DNA of 32,865 nucleotides from an uncultured Opitutia bacterium (GTDB lineage: Bacteria; Verrucomicrobiota; Verrucomicrobiia; Opitutales; Opitutaceae), in assembly GCA_903840415.1 (NCBI GenBank), contig CAIMFY010000008.1, positions 1 through 32,865 on the forward strand, written 5' to 3'. Below, one piece after another: positions 7,807 to 16,189 of the stretch (positions are counted from its first letter, which is position 1; each line of letters opens with the position of its first letter). Position numbers and translations under genes: made by a program. The notes beneath the pieces are model-generated. The model searched no databases. It was not told the origin of the DNA and saw only the letters and a program-made list of their open reading frames with translations.

Positions 7807-8697
7807 TCAATCTTTCGACGAGCGCACATCGAGGGCATCGCGCAGGCCGTCGCCGAGGAAGTTGAGCGAGAACAGCGTGAGCGAGAAGATCGCGCCGGGG
7901 AAAATCAGCAGCCACGGAAATTCCTCCATTTTTTCCGCGCCGTCCTTGATCAGCACGCCCCACGAACTCATCGGCGGCTGCACGCCGAGGCCGAGGAAAC
8001 TAAGAAACGCCTCCAGCAGCATGACGCCTGGTATCGTGAGCGTGGTGTAAACGATGATCGGGCCGAGGACGTTCGGCAGGATGTGGCGAAAGATGATCCG
8101 GCGGCGGCCGAAGCCGAGCGAGCGCGCGGCCTCGATGAACTCCATTTTCTTAATCGCCATCACCTGACTGCGGACGATGCGTGCCATCGTGAGCCACTCG
8201 ACGGCACCAATGGCGACGAACAGCAGGACGATGTTTCGCCCGAAAAACACCATCAGCAGGATCACGAAGATCGCGAACGGCAGGGAATACATGATGTCAA
8301 CCGCGCGCATCATGACGGCGTCGAGTTTGCCGCCGAAGAAGCCGGCGACCGCTCCGTAGGTAACGCCGATGCTGAGCGCGACGAGCGTGGCGGCGAGGCC
8401 GACGGCGAGCGAGATGCGGCCGCCAAAAAGCAGGCGCACGAGCAGATCGCGGCCCAGCGTGTCGGTGCCGAGCCAGTGCGCGGCGCTCGGGCGCACGGCG
8501 CCGAGATCGAGGTTCTGTTCCTCGTAGCCGTAGTGCATGAGCCACGGGCCGGTGACGCAGGTGAGCGTGGTGACGATGAGCGCCCACAGGCCGAAGACGG
8601 CTAGTTTGTTTTTCTGCAACCGCAGCCACGCGTCGTGCCAGAGCGAGTTGCCCTTTTCGATGGGCTCGGTGGCGATGGTGGTGGCAGCGGTGCTCAT
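7807..8697 (-). CDS. oppC: Oligopeptide/dipeptide ABC transporter permease OppC
   Basis: A 296-residue inner-membrane permease of the peptide/nickel importer family. The N-terminal OppC_N segment (SLWHDAWLRLQKNKLAVFG) leads into the first membrane helix. The cytoplasmic EAA loop that docks the ATPase reads EAARSLGFGRRRIIFRHILP. About six hydrophobic segments are seen, and a C-terminal NFLGDGLRDALD is typical of OppC/DppC. It begins 6 bases after oppB, so the two are translated from one message and should form the heterodimeric channel. No ATPase genes follow; the next gene is an exporter. Confidence 0.92.
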   Translation of the reverse strand: MSTAATTIATEPIEKGNSLWHDAWLRLQKNKLAVFGLWALIVTTLTCVTGPWLMHYGYEEQNLDLGAVRPSAAHWLGTDTLGRDLLVRLLFGGRISLAVGLAATLVALSIGVTYGAVAGFFGGKLDAVMMRAVDIMYSLPFAIFVILLMVFFGRNIVLLFVAIGAVEWLTMARIVRSQVMAIKKMEFIEAARSLGFGRRRIIFRHILPNVLGPIIVYTTLTIPGVMLLEAFLSFLGLGVQPPMSSWGVLIKDGAEKMEEFPWLLIFPGAIFSLTLFSLNFLGDGLRDALDVRSSKD

Positions 8698-8703
8698 GGC
8701 GCG

Positions 8704-9624
8704 TCAGCTTTCGAGGCGGACCTTCGGGTTCATCCACGCCTGGGCGATGTCGACGGCGAGGTTGAGCGCCATGATGAGCGCCGCGTAAAGGATAACCGTG
8801 CCGAGCACGAGGGTGTAGTCGCGGTTGAAGGCGCTGTTGACGAACTCGCGGCCGACACCAGGCACTTGAAAAATCGTTTCGATGACGAACGATCCTGTGA
8901 GAATACCGGCCGTTGCCGGTCCGAGAAACGACACCACCGGCAGCAATCCGCCGCGCAGTGCATGGCGCGTGACCACGCGAAATTCGGAGGCGCCCTTTGC
9001 ACGTGCCGTGCGGATGAAATCTTGGTGCAGGATCTCCAGCAGCCCGCCGCGCGTGAGTCGCGAGATCGGGGCGGCGTAGGCGAGGCCGAGCACGAGACAC
9101 GGCAACACGCGATCGGCGGGTTCATACCAGCCCGAGGCGTTGAACCAGCCGGCGTGGATCGCGAGCGCGAGCACCAGCAGCGGTCCGACGACAAAAGTCG
9201 GAATCGAAATACCCGTCATGCCGAATCCGGAGGCGAGATAGTCGACCCAGGTGTTCCGGCGGATGGCGGCGAGCGTGCCGAGACCGATGCCGAGCACGAG
9301 CGCGACGGCGAGTGACTCCGCGCCGAGCTCGGCGGAGACGGGCAGCTTGTCGCTGAGGATTTCGTTGACGGTGCGGTTCGGGTATTTGAACGACGGTCCG
9401 AGATCGCCGTGGGCGAGGCTGCCGAGGTAATCGAGGTATTGGCGCCAGAGCGGCTTGTTGAGTCCGTAGTGCGCCTCGAGGTTGCGCAAAATCTCCGGCG
9501 TGACGGCTTTCTCCGCGGTGAACGGACCGCCGGGGACGAAGCGCACCATGAAAAACGTCGCCGTGATCACGAGAAAGAGCGCGAGCAACGACTGCAGGAA
9601 GCGCGACGTGATAAAGCGGAGCAT
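8704..9624 (-). CDS. oppB: Oligopeptide/dipeptide ABC transporter permease OppB
   Basis: A 306-residue permease partner of OppC. The N-terminus MLRFITSRFLQSLLALFLV, with the following FVPGGPF, is the standard OppB/DppB opening. The EAA loop is HQDFIRTARAKGASEFRVV. The C-terminal ending AWMNPKVRLE is likewise typical, where family members usually end in DPR. Six hydrophobic segments are seen. It lies 62 bases downstream of oppA-type gene 1 and 6 bases upstream of oppC. It is the only permease pair in the window and probably serves all three binding lipoproteins; that sharing is inference. Confidence 0.92.
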   Translation of the reverse strand: MLRFITSRFLQSLLALFLVITATFFMVRFVPGGPFTAEKAVTPEILRNLEAHYGLNKPLWRQYLDYLGSLAHGDLGPSFKYPNRTVNEILSDKLPVSAELGAESLAVALVLGIGLGTLAAIRRNTWVDYLASGFGMTGISIPTFVVGPLLVLALAIHAGWFNASGWYEPADRVLPCLVLGLAYAAPISRLTRGGLLEILHQDFIRTARAKGASEFRVVTRHALRGGLLPVVSFLGPATAGILTGSFVIETIFQVPGVGREFVNSAFNRDYTLVLGTVILYAALIMALNLAVDIAQAWMNPKVRLES

Positions 9625-9686
9625 GGTTCAGCGGACAGAGAATGGCGTGTGGCGGAGCGAGGCCAGCCGGAAAGTCGGCCGCGCGT

Positions 9687-11306
9687 TCAGGGTGCGAGTT
9701 CGACGTATTTCCACGGATAATTGTCGAGGTAGGTGGTACGAAAATTCTTCACGTCCGGGCGCACGAGCCGGGTGTAAGTGTAGAAATAAATCGGCATCAC
9801 CGGGAGTTCATCGAGGAGGATTTTCTCCATCCGCTGGTAAACTTCGTAGCGATCAGCGGTGGTCTTGGCATCGAGCGACTGGGTGAGCAGGCGGTCGAAT
9901 TCGGCGTTGCCCCAATTGGTGTTATTGTTCCCGCCGCCCGTGCGCCAGAGATCGAAAAACACGTGCGGATCCACGTAGTCGGCGATCCAGCCAGCGCGTT
10001 GGATTTGAAAATTCGTGGTCTTCTGCGAATCGAGATAAACTTTCCACTCCTGATTATAGATCGTCAGATCGATGCCGAGATTCTTGCGCCACATCTGCTG
10101 AAGGGCCTCGGCGATCGTGCGGTGTTTTTCGAGGGTGTTGTAGAGGAGTTCGATTTTCGGCAGGCCGGCGCCGCCGGGATAGCCGGCCTCGGCGAGGAGG
10201 CGCTGCGCTTCGGCGATGTCGCCGGTTAGATGGTGACGGCTTTGGTAGCCGCCGACGCCGGGCGGCACGAGGGCGAAAGCGGGCTGCTCCTCGGCCAGCG
10301 TGACATTTTTCACCAAGCTTTCGCGATCGATCGCGAGGGCGAAGGCGCGACGAACGCGGACGTCATCAAACGGTTTGCGCTGGACGTTGAAGCGATAGAA
10401 ATAAACGCCGCAGTAAGGATCGGTGCGCAGCACCTCGGGTTGCTCGCGGCGATAGACCGGGATTTTCGAGAGCGGCACCTCGTAGGTGAGGTCGAGTTGG
10501 TTGGTGCGAAACATCCGTTCCTCGGTCTCGGCGAGTTCGACCGGGAAAAACTGAATCTCATCGAGCTTCACCCGCGCCCGGTCCCAGTAGGTGGGCGAGG
10601 GCTTGACGACAATGACTTGGTTGGGGCGCCACTCGGTGAGGACAAAGGGGCCGTTGCCGACAAAATTGGCAGGGCGCGTCCAATCGGAGCCCTTGCGATC
10701 GAGGCCGCCGAATTTCGCAATGACATCGATGGGCACGGGAAACCACGCGTGGTGGAGCATGGCTTGCAGCAGAAAAGGCGTGGGCTGCCGCAGCGTGAGG
10801 CGGAGTGTGCGATCGTCCGGCGCCTGAAAACCGGTCTCCGAAAAATCTTTCAACTTGCCGTGGAAATAATCTTCGCCGCCCCCGACGTAAAAAAACATGT
10901 AGGAATAATCGGCGCCGAGCGCGGGTGTGAGCATCCGTTGGGCGGAGCGGACGAAGTCGCGGGCGGTGACGAGTTGGCCGTTGGACCACTTCGCATTGGC
11001 GCGGAGATGAAAGGTGTAGGTAAGACCATCCGGCGAAACCTCCCAGCGCTCCGCGACGCCGGGCTCGAGCGTCTTGCCGTCGGGTGCGAGTGCCACGAGT
11101 CCCTCGTAGAGCGAGATCATCAGCCGGTATTCGGGTGTGCCGGTGATGGTCTGCGGATCGATGTCCTGGGGTTCGGTGCCGTTACCGACACGAAGGATTT
11201 TTTTGGCCAGCGCGGTGGCGGTGCCTACGGGCGGGTTTTCCTTTCTGGCGCAGCCGGCGGCGACGAGGAGGGACAGGAAAAGGGAGGCGATCAAACGCGA
11301 CGGCAT
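9687..11306 (-). CDS. oppA: Peptide-binding lipoprotein 1 (OppA-type, SBP family 5)
   Basis: A 539-residue extracytoplasmic solute-binding protein. The signal peptide ends in the lipobox LVAAGC with Cys19 as the lipidated residue. The mature protein shows the family-5 motifs: LRVGNGTEPQDIDPQ, WEVSPDGLTYTFHLR, AKWSNGQLVTARDFV, VRRAFALAIDRESLV and QQMWRKNLGIDLTIYNQEWK. ADYVDPHVFFDLW and GNNNTNWGNAEFD near the C-terminus fit OppA of peptide importers. It directly precedes oppB-oppC and is the most conventional of the three paralogues, so it is likely their main receptor. A REP-like palindrome pair lies upstream. Confidence 0.93.
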   Translation of the reverse strand: MPSRLIASLFLSLLVAAGCARKENPPVGTATALAKKILRVGNGTEPQDIDPQTITGTPEYRLMISLYEGLVALAPDGKTLEPGVAERWEVSPDGLTYTFHLRANAKWSNGQLVTARDFVRSAQRMLTPALGADYSYMFFYVGGGEDYFHGKLKDFSETGFQAPDDRTLRLTLRQPTPFLLQAMLHHAWFPVPIDVIAKFGGLDRKGSDWTRPANFVGNGPFVLTEWRPNQVIVVKPSPTYWDRARVKLDEIQFFPVELAETEERMFRTNQLDLTYEVPLSKIPVYRREQPEVLRTDPYCGVYFYRFNVQRKPFDDVRVRRAFALAIDRESLVKNVTLAEEQPAFALVPPGVGGYQSRHHLTGDIAEAQRLLAEAGYPGGAGLPKIELLYNTLEKHRTIAEALQQMWRKNLGIDLTIYNQEWKVYLDSQKTTNFQIQRAGWIADYVDPHVFFDLWRTGGGNNNTNWGNAEFDRLLTQSLDAKTTADRYEVYQRMEKILLDELPVMPIYFYTYTRLVRPDVKNFRTTYLDNYPWKYVELAP

Positions 11307-11345
11307 CGTGCAATCAGAGCAAGCGGCGGGCCGACCGCAAGGGTG

Positions 11346-11414
11346 GGGCGGACTTCAGTCCGCCCTCGGTTCGTATATTCAGCGCACGGACAGGGTGGGC
11401 TAAAGCCTCGCCCT
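11346..11414. repeat. REP-like pair of palindromes
   Basis: GGGCGGACTTCAGTCCGCCC (11346-11365) is a near-perfect hairpin. A second, AGGGTGGGC-TAAA-GCCTCGCCCT (11392-11414), lies 26 bases away. The second overlaps the stop codon of the M28 peptidase gene. Neither has a T-run on the coding (minus) strand, so they are not classical terminators there. Read on the plus strand the second hairpin is followed by T7. Paired palindromes of this shape resemble repetitive extragenic palindromes and may stabilise or attenuate the transcript between the peptidase and oppA 1. Confidence 0.5.
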
Positions 11415-13071
11415 ATTTTTTTAGCATCGCGTCGCGCCGAGCTTTGAACTCGTTGCCGGGTTTCCACTCGGGCCACTGCGGGTCGTTGGCAACGCGGAGG
11501 CCGACTTGGAGCAGGAACTCGGTGTCTTGTGCCGCGCCCTCGAAGGTCCAGTTGGGTTTCACCTCGTCGCTGACTTGATGGTAGTCGTGCGCGATGTAGT
11601 CGTTGATGAGTTTCTCGCCGTAGTCGGTGGTCTGGCCGATGAAAAGTCTGCCGGACTTCGCATAGTAGGCCGGCACGCCGACCTTCGCGAATTCGAAATG
11701 GTCGCTGCGATAATACGAGCCGCGCTCGGGATGGCTGTCGGGTTTCATGTCGCGGCCCTGTGACTTCGCGGCGGCGGCACCGAGATCGTCGAGCGACGAG
11801 GCCCCGAAGCCGATCGTTTCCATGTCGCTCGTGGGGCCGAATTGGTTGGCGCCGTCCATGTTGATATTCGCGACAGTCTGGGTGAGCGGATAGAGCGGAT
11901 TTTGCGCGTAGTAACGCGAACCGAGGAGGCCCTTTTCCTCGGCGGTGACGGAGAGGAACAGGATGCTGCGGCGCGGTTGCTGCGCGAGTGGTAGAGCGCG
12001 GCAGGCCTGCGCGAGTTCGAGGAGCACAGCGACGCCCGCCGCGTTGTCGGCCGCGCCGTTGTAGATCTGATCGCCCTTGAGGCGGTTGTCGCGGCCGAGG
12101 TGATCCCAGTGTGCCGTGTAGATGAGATATTCACTGCGCAGCTTCGGATCGGTGCCGGGGAGAACGGCGGCGACGTTGCGCGAATCGACGTTGCGCAGGG
12201 TGCTGTCGATCGTGAACGACGCTTTCGCGCCGAGGTCGGCGGGGCGGAAATCGCGGGTGGCGGCGAATTTTTTCAACGCGTCGAAATCGCGGCCGGCCGC
12301 GGTAAAGAGCCGTTTCGCGGCTTCGAGCGTGAGCCAGCCTTCCATCGCGACGTGGCCGGCGTTGCCGTCCGGCGTGCGGATCTCGAAATTTTCCCGGGTG
12401 CGGCTCGTGACGACGACGCCGAAGGGATAAGCCGCGGGTCCGGTCTCGTGGACGATGAGGCACGCGATGGCGCCTTTCTCGGCGGCGATTTCGTATTTAT
12501 AAGTCCAGCGTCCGTAGTAGGTCATCGCATCGCCGCCGAAAATCTTCGGGTCGAGCTTGCCGGTCTTCGGATCGATGACGGGCGGATCGTTGATGAGCAT
12601 GACGACGGTCTTGCCGCGGACATCAACGCCCTTGTAGTCGTCCCACCCAAATTCCGGCGCGACGATGCCGTAGCCGACGAAGACCACGTCGCTGTCCTTC
12701 ATCGCGATGTGCGGCTGCACACGGCTCGTCGGGCCGACGAAGTCGTTGATGGGTTCCATCGGCAGCGTTTGCTGGCCGACCGTGAACTGGAGTGTGGGCT
12801 TCGAAGTGATGCCGACGAGCGCGACTTTTTGGATGTAGGTGCCGTCCGGATTGCCGGGCGCAAGGCTGAGCCGTTTGAATTCACCGACGAGATAGTCGAC
12901 GGTTTTCTCCTCGCCCGGGGTGCCGGGGCCGCGGCCCTCGAACTCGTCGGAAGCCAGAATCTTCGTCCGCGCGAGAATACTCGGGGCGGAAATCTGGAAC
13001 GGCGAATCGGGCGCGGCGAGCGCCGACGCCGCGACCAGCACAGAGGAAGCGAGCAGTGGCAGAATACGCAT
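11413..13071 (-). CDS. Exported M28 family zinc metallopeptidase
   Basis: A 552-residue aminopeptidase-type enzyme with an N-terminal signal peptide (MRILPLLASSVLVAASALAA). The M28 zinc ligands are visible: His321 and following Asp in TAHWDHLG, Asp342 in NGAADNAAG, Glu378/Glu379 in TAEEKGLLGS, Asp406 in NINMDG and His458 in RSDHFEF. About 100-280 forms an inserted protease-associated-like region. ATG at 13071 was preferred over 13095 because it starts the signal peptide directly. M28 enzymes of this kind release N-terminal residues from peptides outside the cytoplasm. Beside the peptide importer genes, this one may prepare substrates for uptake. Confidence 0.9.
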   Translation of the reverse strand: MRILPLLASSVLVAASALAAPDSPFQISAPSILARTKILASDEFEGRGPGTPGEEKTVDYLVGEFKRLSLAPGNPDGTYIQKVALVGITSKPTLQFTVGQQTLPMEPINDFVGPTSRVQPHIAMKDSDVVFVGYGIVAPEFGWDDYKGVDVRGKTVVMLINDPPVIDPKTGKLDPKIFGGDAMTYYGRWTYKYEIAAEKGAIACLIVHETGPAAYPFGVVVTSRTRENFEIRTPDGNAGHVAMEGWLTLEAAKRLFTAAGRDFDALKKFAATRDFRPADLGAKASFTIDSTLRNVDSRNVAAVLPGTDPKLRSEYLIYTAHWDHLGRDNRLKGDQIYNGAADNAAGVAVLLELAQACRALPLAQQPRRSILFLSVTAEEKGLLGSRYYAQNPLYPLTQTVANINMDGANQFGPTSDMETIGFGASSLDDLGAAAAKSQGRDMKPDSHPERGSYYRSDHFEFAKVGVPAYYAKSGRLFIGQTTDYGEKLINDYIAHDYHQVSDEVKPNWTFEGAAQDTEFLLQVGLRVANDPQWPEWKPGNEFKARRDAMLKK

Positions 13072-13114
13072 CAATCCAGCGTGGGGACGCGACACGGTTT
13101 GGCAACTCCCCGCG

Positions 13115-14581
13115 TCACTGCATCCGGCGGTAGAGCTGTGGCGCCGATCCGCGGCGGATCAGGTGGCTGATCTCGCCGCGCGAATCTCGCTCGAACGAAA
13201 AAATATCCGGCTCCTCGAGCGTGAAAAACTCGTGGTCCGACTGCGGGAAAATTTCAACCCGTGGCCGGCTGCCCACCTTCAGGTAAAAGCGGCCCTGACT
13301 TTGGAAGGCGATCAGCGTGGTCTCTTCTCGCTGATAGCGGCCGATGAAATCGGCGAACGCCTCTGGCGTGAGCGGGGCGGCGGTTTTCTCGACAACGCCA
13401 TAGTCGGGCCAGTCGTATTCGCGGGCGATCGCGCGCAGGATTTCGTCGGCGAGCGCGGAGCCGTTGTCGGAGTTGGTCATGATGATCGCGCCGCGGCCGG
13501 CGAACGGATAAGTGACCAGCATGCAGCGAAAACCTTCGTTGGCGCCACCGTGGGAGAGCTGGAGTTTCTCGCCGTGATTTTTAACGCCGAATCCGAGGCC
13601 GTAGTCGCTGCCCGCGATGGGCGGCAACACGATTTGGCTGGCGGTGGCAGCGGTGAGCAGACCGTCCTTTGCCTCCAACATGCGTTGCACGGCGATCGCA
13701 AATCGCGCGAGATCGCCCGGCGTGGTCCACAGGCCGGCAGCAGCGATTTCGGGATAAACGTGAGCGTTACCCGGGATGGGCGTGCCGTTGGGACGGTGGC
13801 CGGCAGCGGCGCGGGGCGCGAATTCGGCGGGCAGCGGTTGCTCGCAGGTGCTCGCGTTCATGCCGGCCGGAGCAAGGACCCGCTGGCGCACGAATTCGGG
13901 AAACGTCACTCCGGTTACGTCGAGTACGAGTTGCTGCACGACGCAGTAGCCGCCGCCGGCATAGCGCCACTTCGTGCCAGGGGTGAGATCAATGCGGATG
14001 GGTTCGGAGTTGGCGGGTCGGGCGCCGTCGAGGACTTGGCGCAGAGTGGGCCGCGGCTCGCCCGCGGCGTAGCCGGCGAATCCGTGAACCGTCACGCCCG
14101 CGGTGTGGCTCAGCAAGCGGCGCAAGGTGGCGCGCTCGTCGCCAGCGACATTCACGGTGGGCAGTTTCCACGACGTGAGTTTTTCGTTCACGTCGGCATC
14201 GAGTGCGAGCTTGCTGGCGTCAACGAGCGTGAGTGCGGCGACGGCCGTGACGGGTTTGCTGATCGAGGCGGCTTGAAAGAGCGTGTCGGGCGTGACGGGC
14301 GCGGTTTCTCCGGCGCGAGCGATGCCGTAGGCGCGCGCCCACTCGACAGCGCCGTGGTTGATGACCGCGATGCTCGCGCCTGGGATCTTGTAGAACTTCA
14401 TCCGCGCCTCGATCGTCCAAGGTTCGGCCTTCGCGCCGACGACGCGGGCCGGCGGCAGCAAGCCCGACTCCACGGCAGCGATCTTGGCCGCGAGCGCGGC
14501 GTCAGGTCCGGATTCCACCGCAAACGCAGCGGAAGCGGTGATCACCAGCGAGACCAGTTTATTTTTCGTCGAGGAAAACAT
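13115..14581 (-). CDS. Exported serine hydrolase, beta-lactamase/DD-peptidase (S12) family
   Basis: A 488-residue penicillin-binding-like serine hydrolase. The predicted signal peptide covers about residues 1-21. The active-site SxxK is S106-I-S-K109 in QAASISKP. The second motif is Y207-A-G, where the usual YxN asparagine is replaced by glycine. The third box is HGG in LSHGGANEGF. A C-terminal beta-rich extension follows the catalytic domain from about residue 380. ATG at 14581 lies inside the end of oppA-type gene 2 (23-base overlap), which implies coupling. The family includes esterases, D-aminopeptidases and beta-lactamases. A peptide or peptidoglycan-related substrate is plausible from context, but resistance activity should not be assumed. 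Confidence 0.85.
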   Translation of the reverse strand: MFSSTKNKLVSLVITASAAFAVESGPDAALAAKIAAVESGLLPPARVVGAKAEPWTIEARMKFYKIPGASIAVINHGAVEWARAYGIARAGETAPVTPDTLFQAASISKPVTAVAALTLVDASKLALDADVNEKLTSWKLPTVNVAGDERATLRRLLSHTAGVTVHGFAGYAAGEPRPTLRQVLDGARPANSEPIRIDLTPGTKWRYAGGGYCVVQQLVLDVTGVTFPEFVRQRVLAPAGMNASTCEQPLPAEFAPRAAAGHRPNGTPIPGNAHVYPEIAAAGLWTTPGDLARFAIAVQRMLEAKDGLLTAATASQIVLPPIAGSDYGLGFGVKNHGEKLQLSHGGANEGFRCMLVTYPFAGRGAIIMTNSDNGSALADEILRAIAREYDWPDYGVVEKTAAPLTPEAFADFIGRYQREETTLIAFQSQGRFYLKVGSRPRVEIFPQSDHEFFTLEEPDIFSFERDSRGEISHLIRRGSAPQLYRRMQ

Positions 14582-16145
14582 TCGAGTAGAACCGCGTCCA
14601 CAGTGCGTCTTCCCGCCAGCCATGGACGTGCGGGGACGTGAGCCAGTGGTGGGTGTTGAAATAGAGTGGCGCGATCGCGGCGGAGTCGAGAAGGCGCTGC
14701 TCGGCGGCGGCGAAATCGCCGTCGGCGAGGGCGCGATCAAAGTCTATATCAGTCCACTGCGGGAAATTTTCGGACGCGCCCGCAGTGAAGCGATTGAGCA
14801 GATCTGCGGCATCGGCGACGTCGGGAATCGCAGTGATAAAGCCGATGTCGTAGTCGCCGCTTCGGAGCGCGCTCACATGGACTTTGGCATCGCGCACGGC
14901 GAGAGCGACGTCGAGGCCGAGTTCCAGCTTCCACATTTGCTGGATGGCTTCGAGGACGGTCGTTTGCGAATGCGACCACGCGCTAAGTTCGAGTCTCGGA
15001 AATTTTTTTCCGCCGGGAAACCCGGCCTCGGCGAGGAGTCGCCGCGCTTCTGCGAGATCGGTTGGTGATAGGTCGGGGCTCATCTCCGACGTCGGAGTCG
15101 GGCGAAAAGCCCGACCGACCAGCGTCGGCGGCACCAGCCGCGTGGTGGGTTCCTGGTGACCGAGCAAGACGTGTTCGGTGATTTTTTTTCGGTCGATCGC
15201 GAGCGACAGGGCGCGGCGGACGCGGGCATCGGTCAGCGGCGGGCGCCGCGTGTTGAAAGTGAGAAACCGCGTCTCTGCAAGGGCGGCACGCTGGAGTTCG
15301 GCCGGCCGCTCTTGCGCGTAGGTGGCGAGTTTCGTGCGCGGCACGTCCATCGTGATGTCGATCTGACCGGCGCGGTAGGCGCGCTCCTCGGAGTCGCCGT
15401 CGTCGAAGCGGATAAACTGGATTTCGTCGAGGTGCACCGCGGTGGCAGCGCGGTAGGTGGAATTTTTTTTCACGACGATCCGCTGCTGCGGTCGCCACTC
15501 GGCGAGCGTGAACGGACCGTTGCCCACGAAGTGATCGGGCTGCGTCCAGGTGCGCCCGAATTTTTCGACAACGCGCGGATTGATCGGAATCCACGGGCCG
15601 CTCGCGACGTAGTAAGGGAATCGCGGCAGCGGCCTCGCCAGCGTGATGAGGAGCGTGCGGGCATCGGTGGCGCGAAAGCCGACGGCGGAGAAATCCGCGA
15701 GCGTGCCGGCTACGAAGGCGCGGGCATTTTTCACCGGGAAAAAAAGCTGCGCTTTCGGCGCCGCGGTGGCCGGCGTGAGTGCGCGGCGATAACTCGCGAC
15801 GAAATCCGCCGCCGTGACGGATTCGCCGTTGGACCAGCGCGCGTCGCGCAAATGAAACGTGTAGTTGAGACCGTCGGGCGAGACGTCGAAGCGCGCAGCC
15901 GCCGCTGGCAATGGCGCGCCGCCGTCGGGATTCGGCCCGAGCAGTCCCTCGCTGAGGGCCCGAATCACAAAAAATTCGTCCGGCAGCGACGCCCGCACCG
16001 GATCGAGATCAGCGGGCTCGTTGCGCTGGCTGATGCGCAACGCCTGCGCGGACACGGAAACGGGCGTAGCGGCTTCGGGTTTCGTGCAGCCGACCAGCGC
16101 GCACAAAGCGAAGGGAAAGAGAATGGGCCAGCGGTGGCGGTTCAT
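14559..16145 (-). CDS. Peptide-binding lipoprotein 2 (divergent OppA-type)
   Basis: A 528-residue SBP family-5 lipoprotein; the signal peptide ends in LVGC with Cys20. Family motifs are LRISQRNEPADLDPV, DVSPDGLNYTFHLR, ARWSNGESVTAADFV, VRRALSLAIDRKKIT and QQMWKLELGLDV. It is the odd paralogue. Between the conserved VPP and DLAEA it has nine more residues than the other two, and that DNA is a REP-like palindrome (15071-15120). The region corresponding to ADYVDP...FFDLW and GNNNTNW is replaced by unrelated sequence, so ligand preference probably differs. ATG at 16145 begins MNRHRW and directly starts the signal peptide. The gene precedes the serine hydrolase and follows the fucosidase. Confidence 0.9.
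   Translation of the reverse strand: MNRHRWPILFPFALCALVGCTKPEAATPVSVSAQALRISQRNEPADLDPVRASLPDEFFVIRALSEGLLGPNPDGGAPLPAAAARFDVSPDGLNYTFHLRDARWSNGESVTAADFVASYRRALTPATAAPKAQLFFPVKNARAFVAGTLADFSAVGFRATDARTLLITLARPLPRFPYYVASGPWIPINPRVVEKFGRTWTQPDHFVGNGPFTLAEWRPQQRIVVKKNSTYRAATAVHLDEIQFIRFDDGDSEERAYRAGQIDITMDVPRTKLATYAQERPAELQRAALAETRFLTFNTRRPPLTDARVRRALSLAIDRKKITEHVLLGHQEPTTRLVPPTLVGRAFRPTPTSEMSPDLSPTDLAEARRLLAEAGFPGGKKFPRLELSAWSHSQTTVLEAIQQMWKLELGLDVALAVRDAKVHVSALRSGDYDIGFITAIPDVADAADLLNRFTAGASENFPQWTDIDFDRALADGDFAAAEQRLLDSAAIAPLYFNTHHWLTSPHVHGWREDALWTRFYSNVFLDEK
15071..15120. repeat. REP-like palindrome inside a coding sequence
   Basis: CTCCGACGTCGGAG (15084-15097) is a perfect 14-base palindrome. 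It abuts GTCGGGC (15097-15103) and GCCCGAC (15109-15115), which form a 7-bp stem with loop GAAAA. GGTCGG at 15071-15076 and CCGACC at 15115-15120 extend the symmetry. The element is translated in frame within oppA-type gene 2 and accounts for the extra residues seen there against both paralogues. Confidence 0.65.
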
Positions 16146-16189
16146 GCGATTCGCAGCGCAGGATACAACGCGCCACTCGGCTACCATCG

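Noticed and set aside
13115-14581. Beta-lactamase resistance gene
   Set aside because: It has SxxK but the YxN asparagine is replaced and the length and exported peptidase context fit the broad S12 hydrolase family; sequence does not support antibiotic resistance.
12920-14641. A 573-codon open frame on the plus strand
   Set aside because: Antisense to the M28 peptidase and the serine hydrolase, both with complete active sites; the frame has no recognisable domain.
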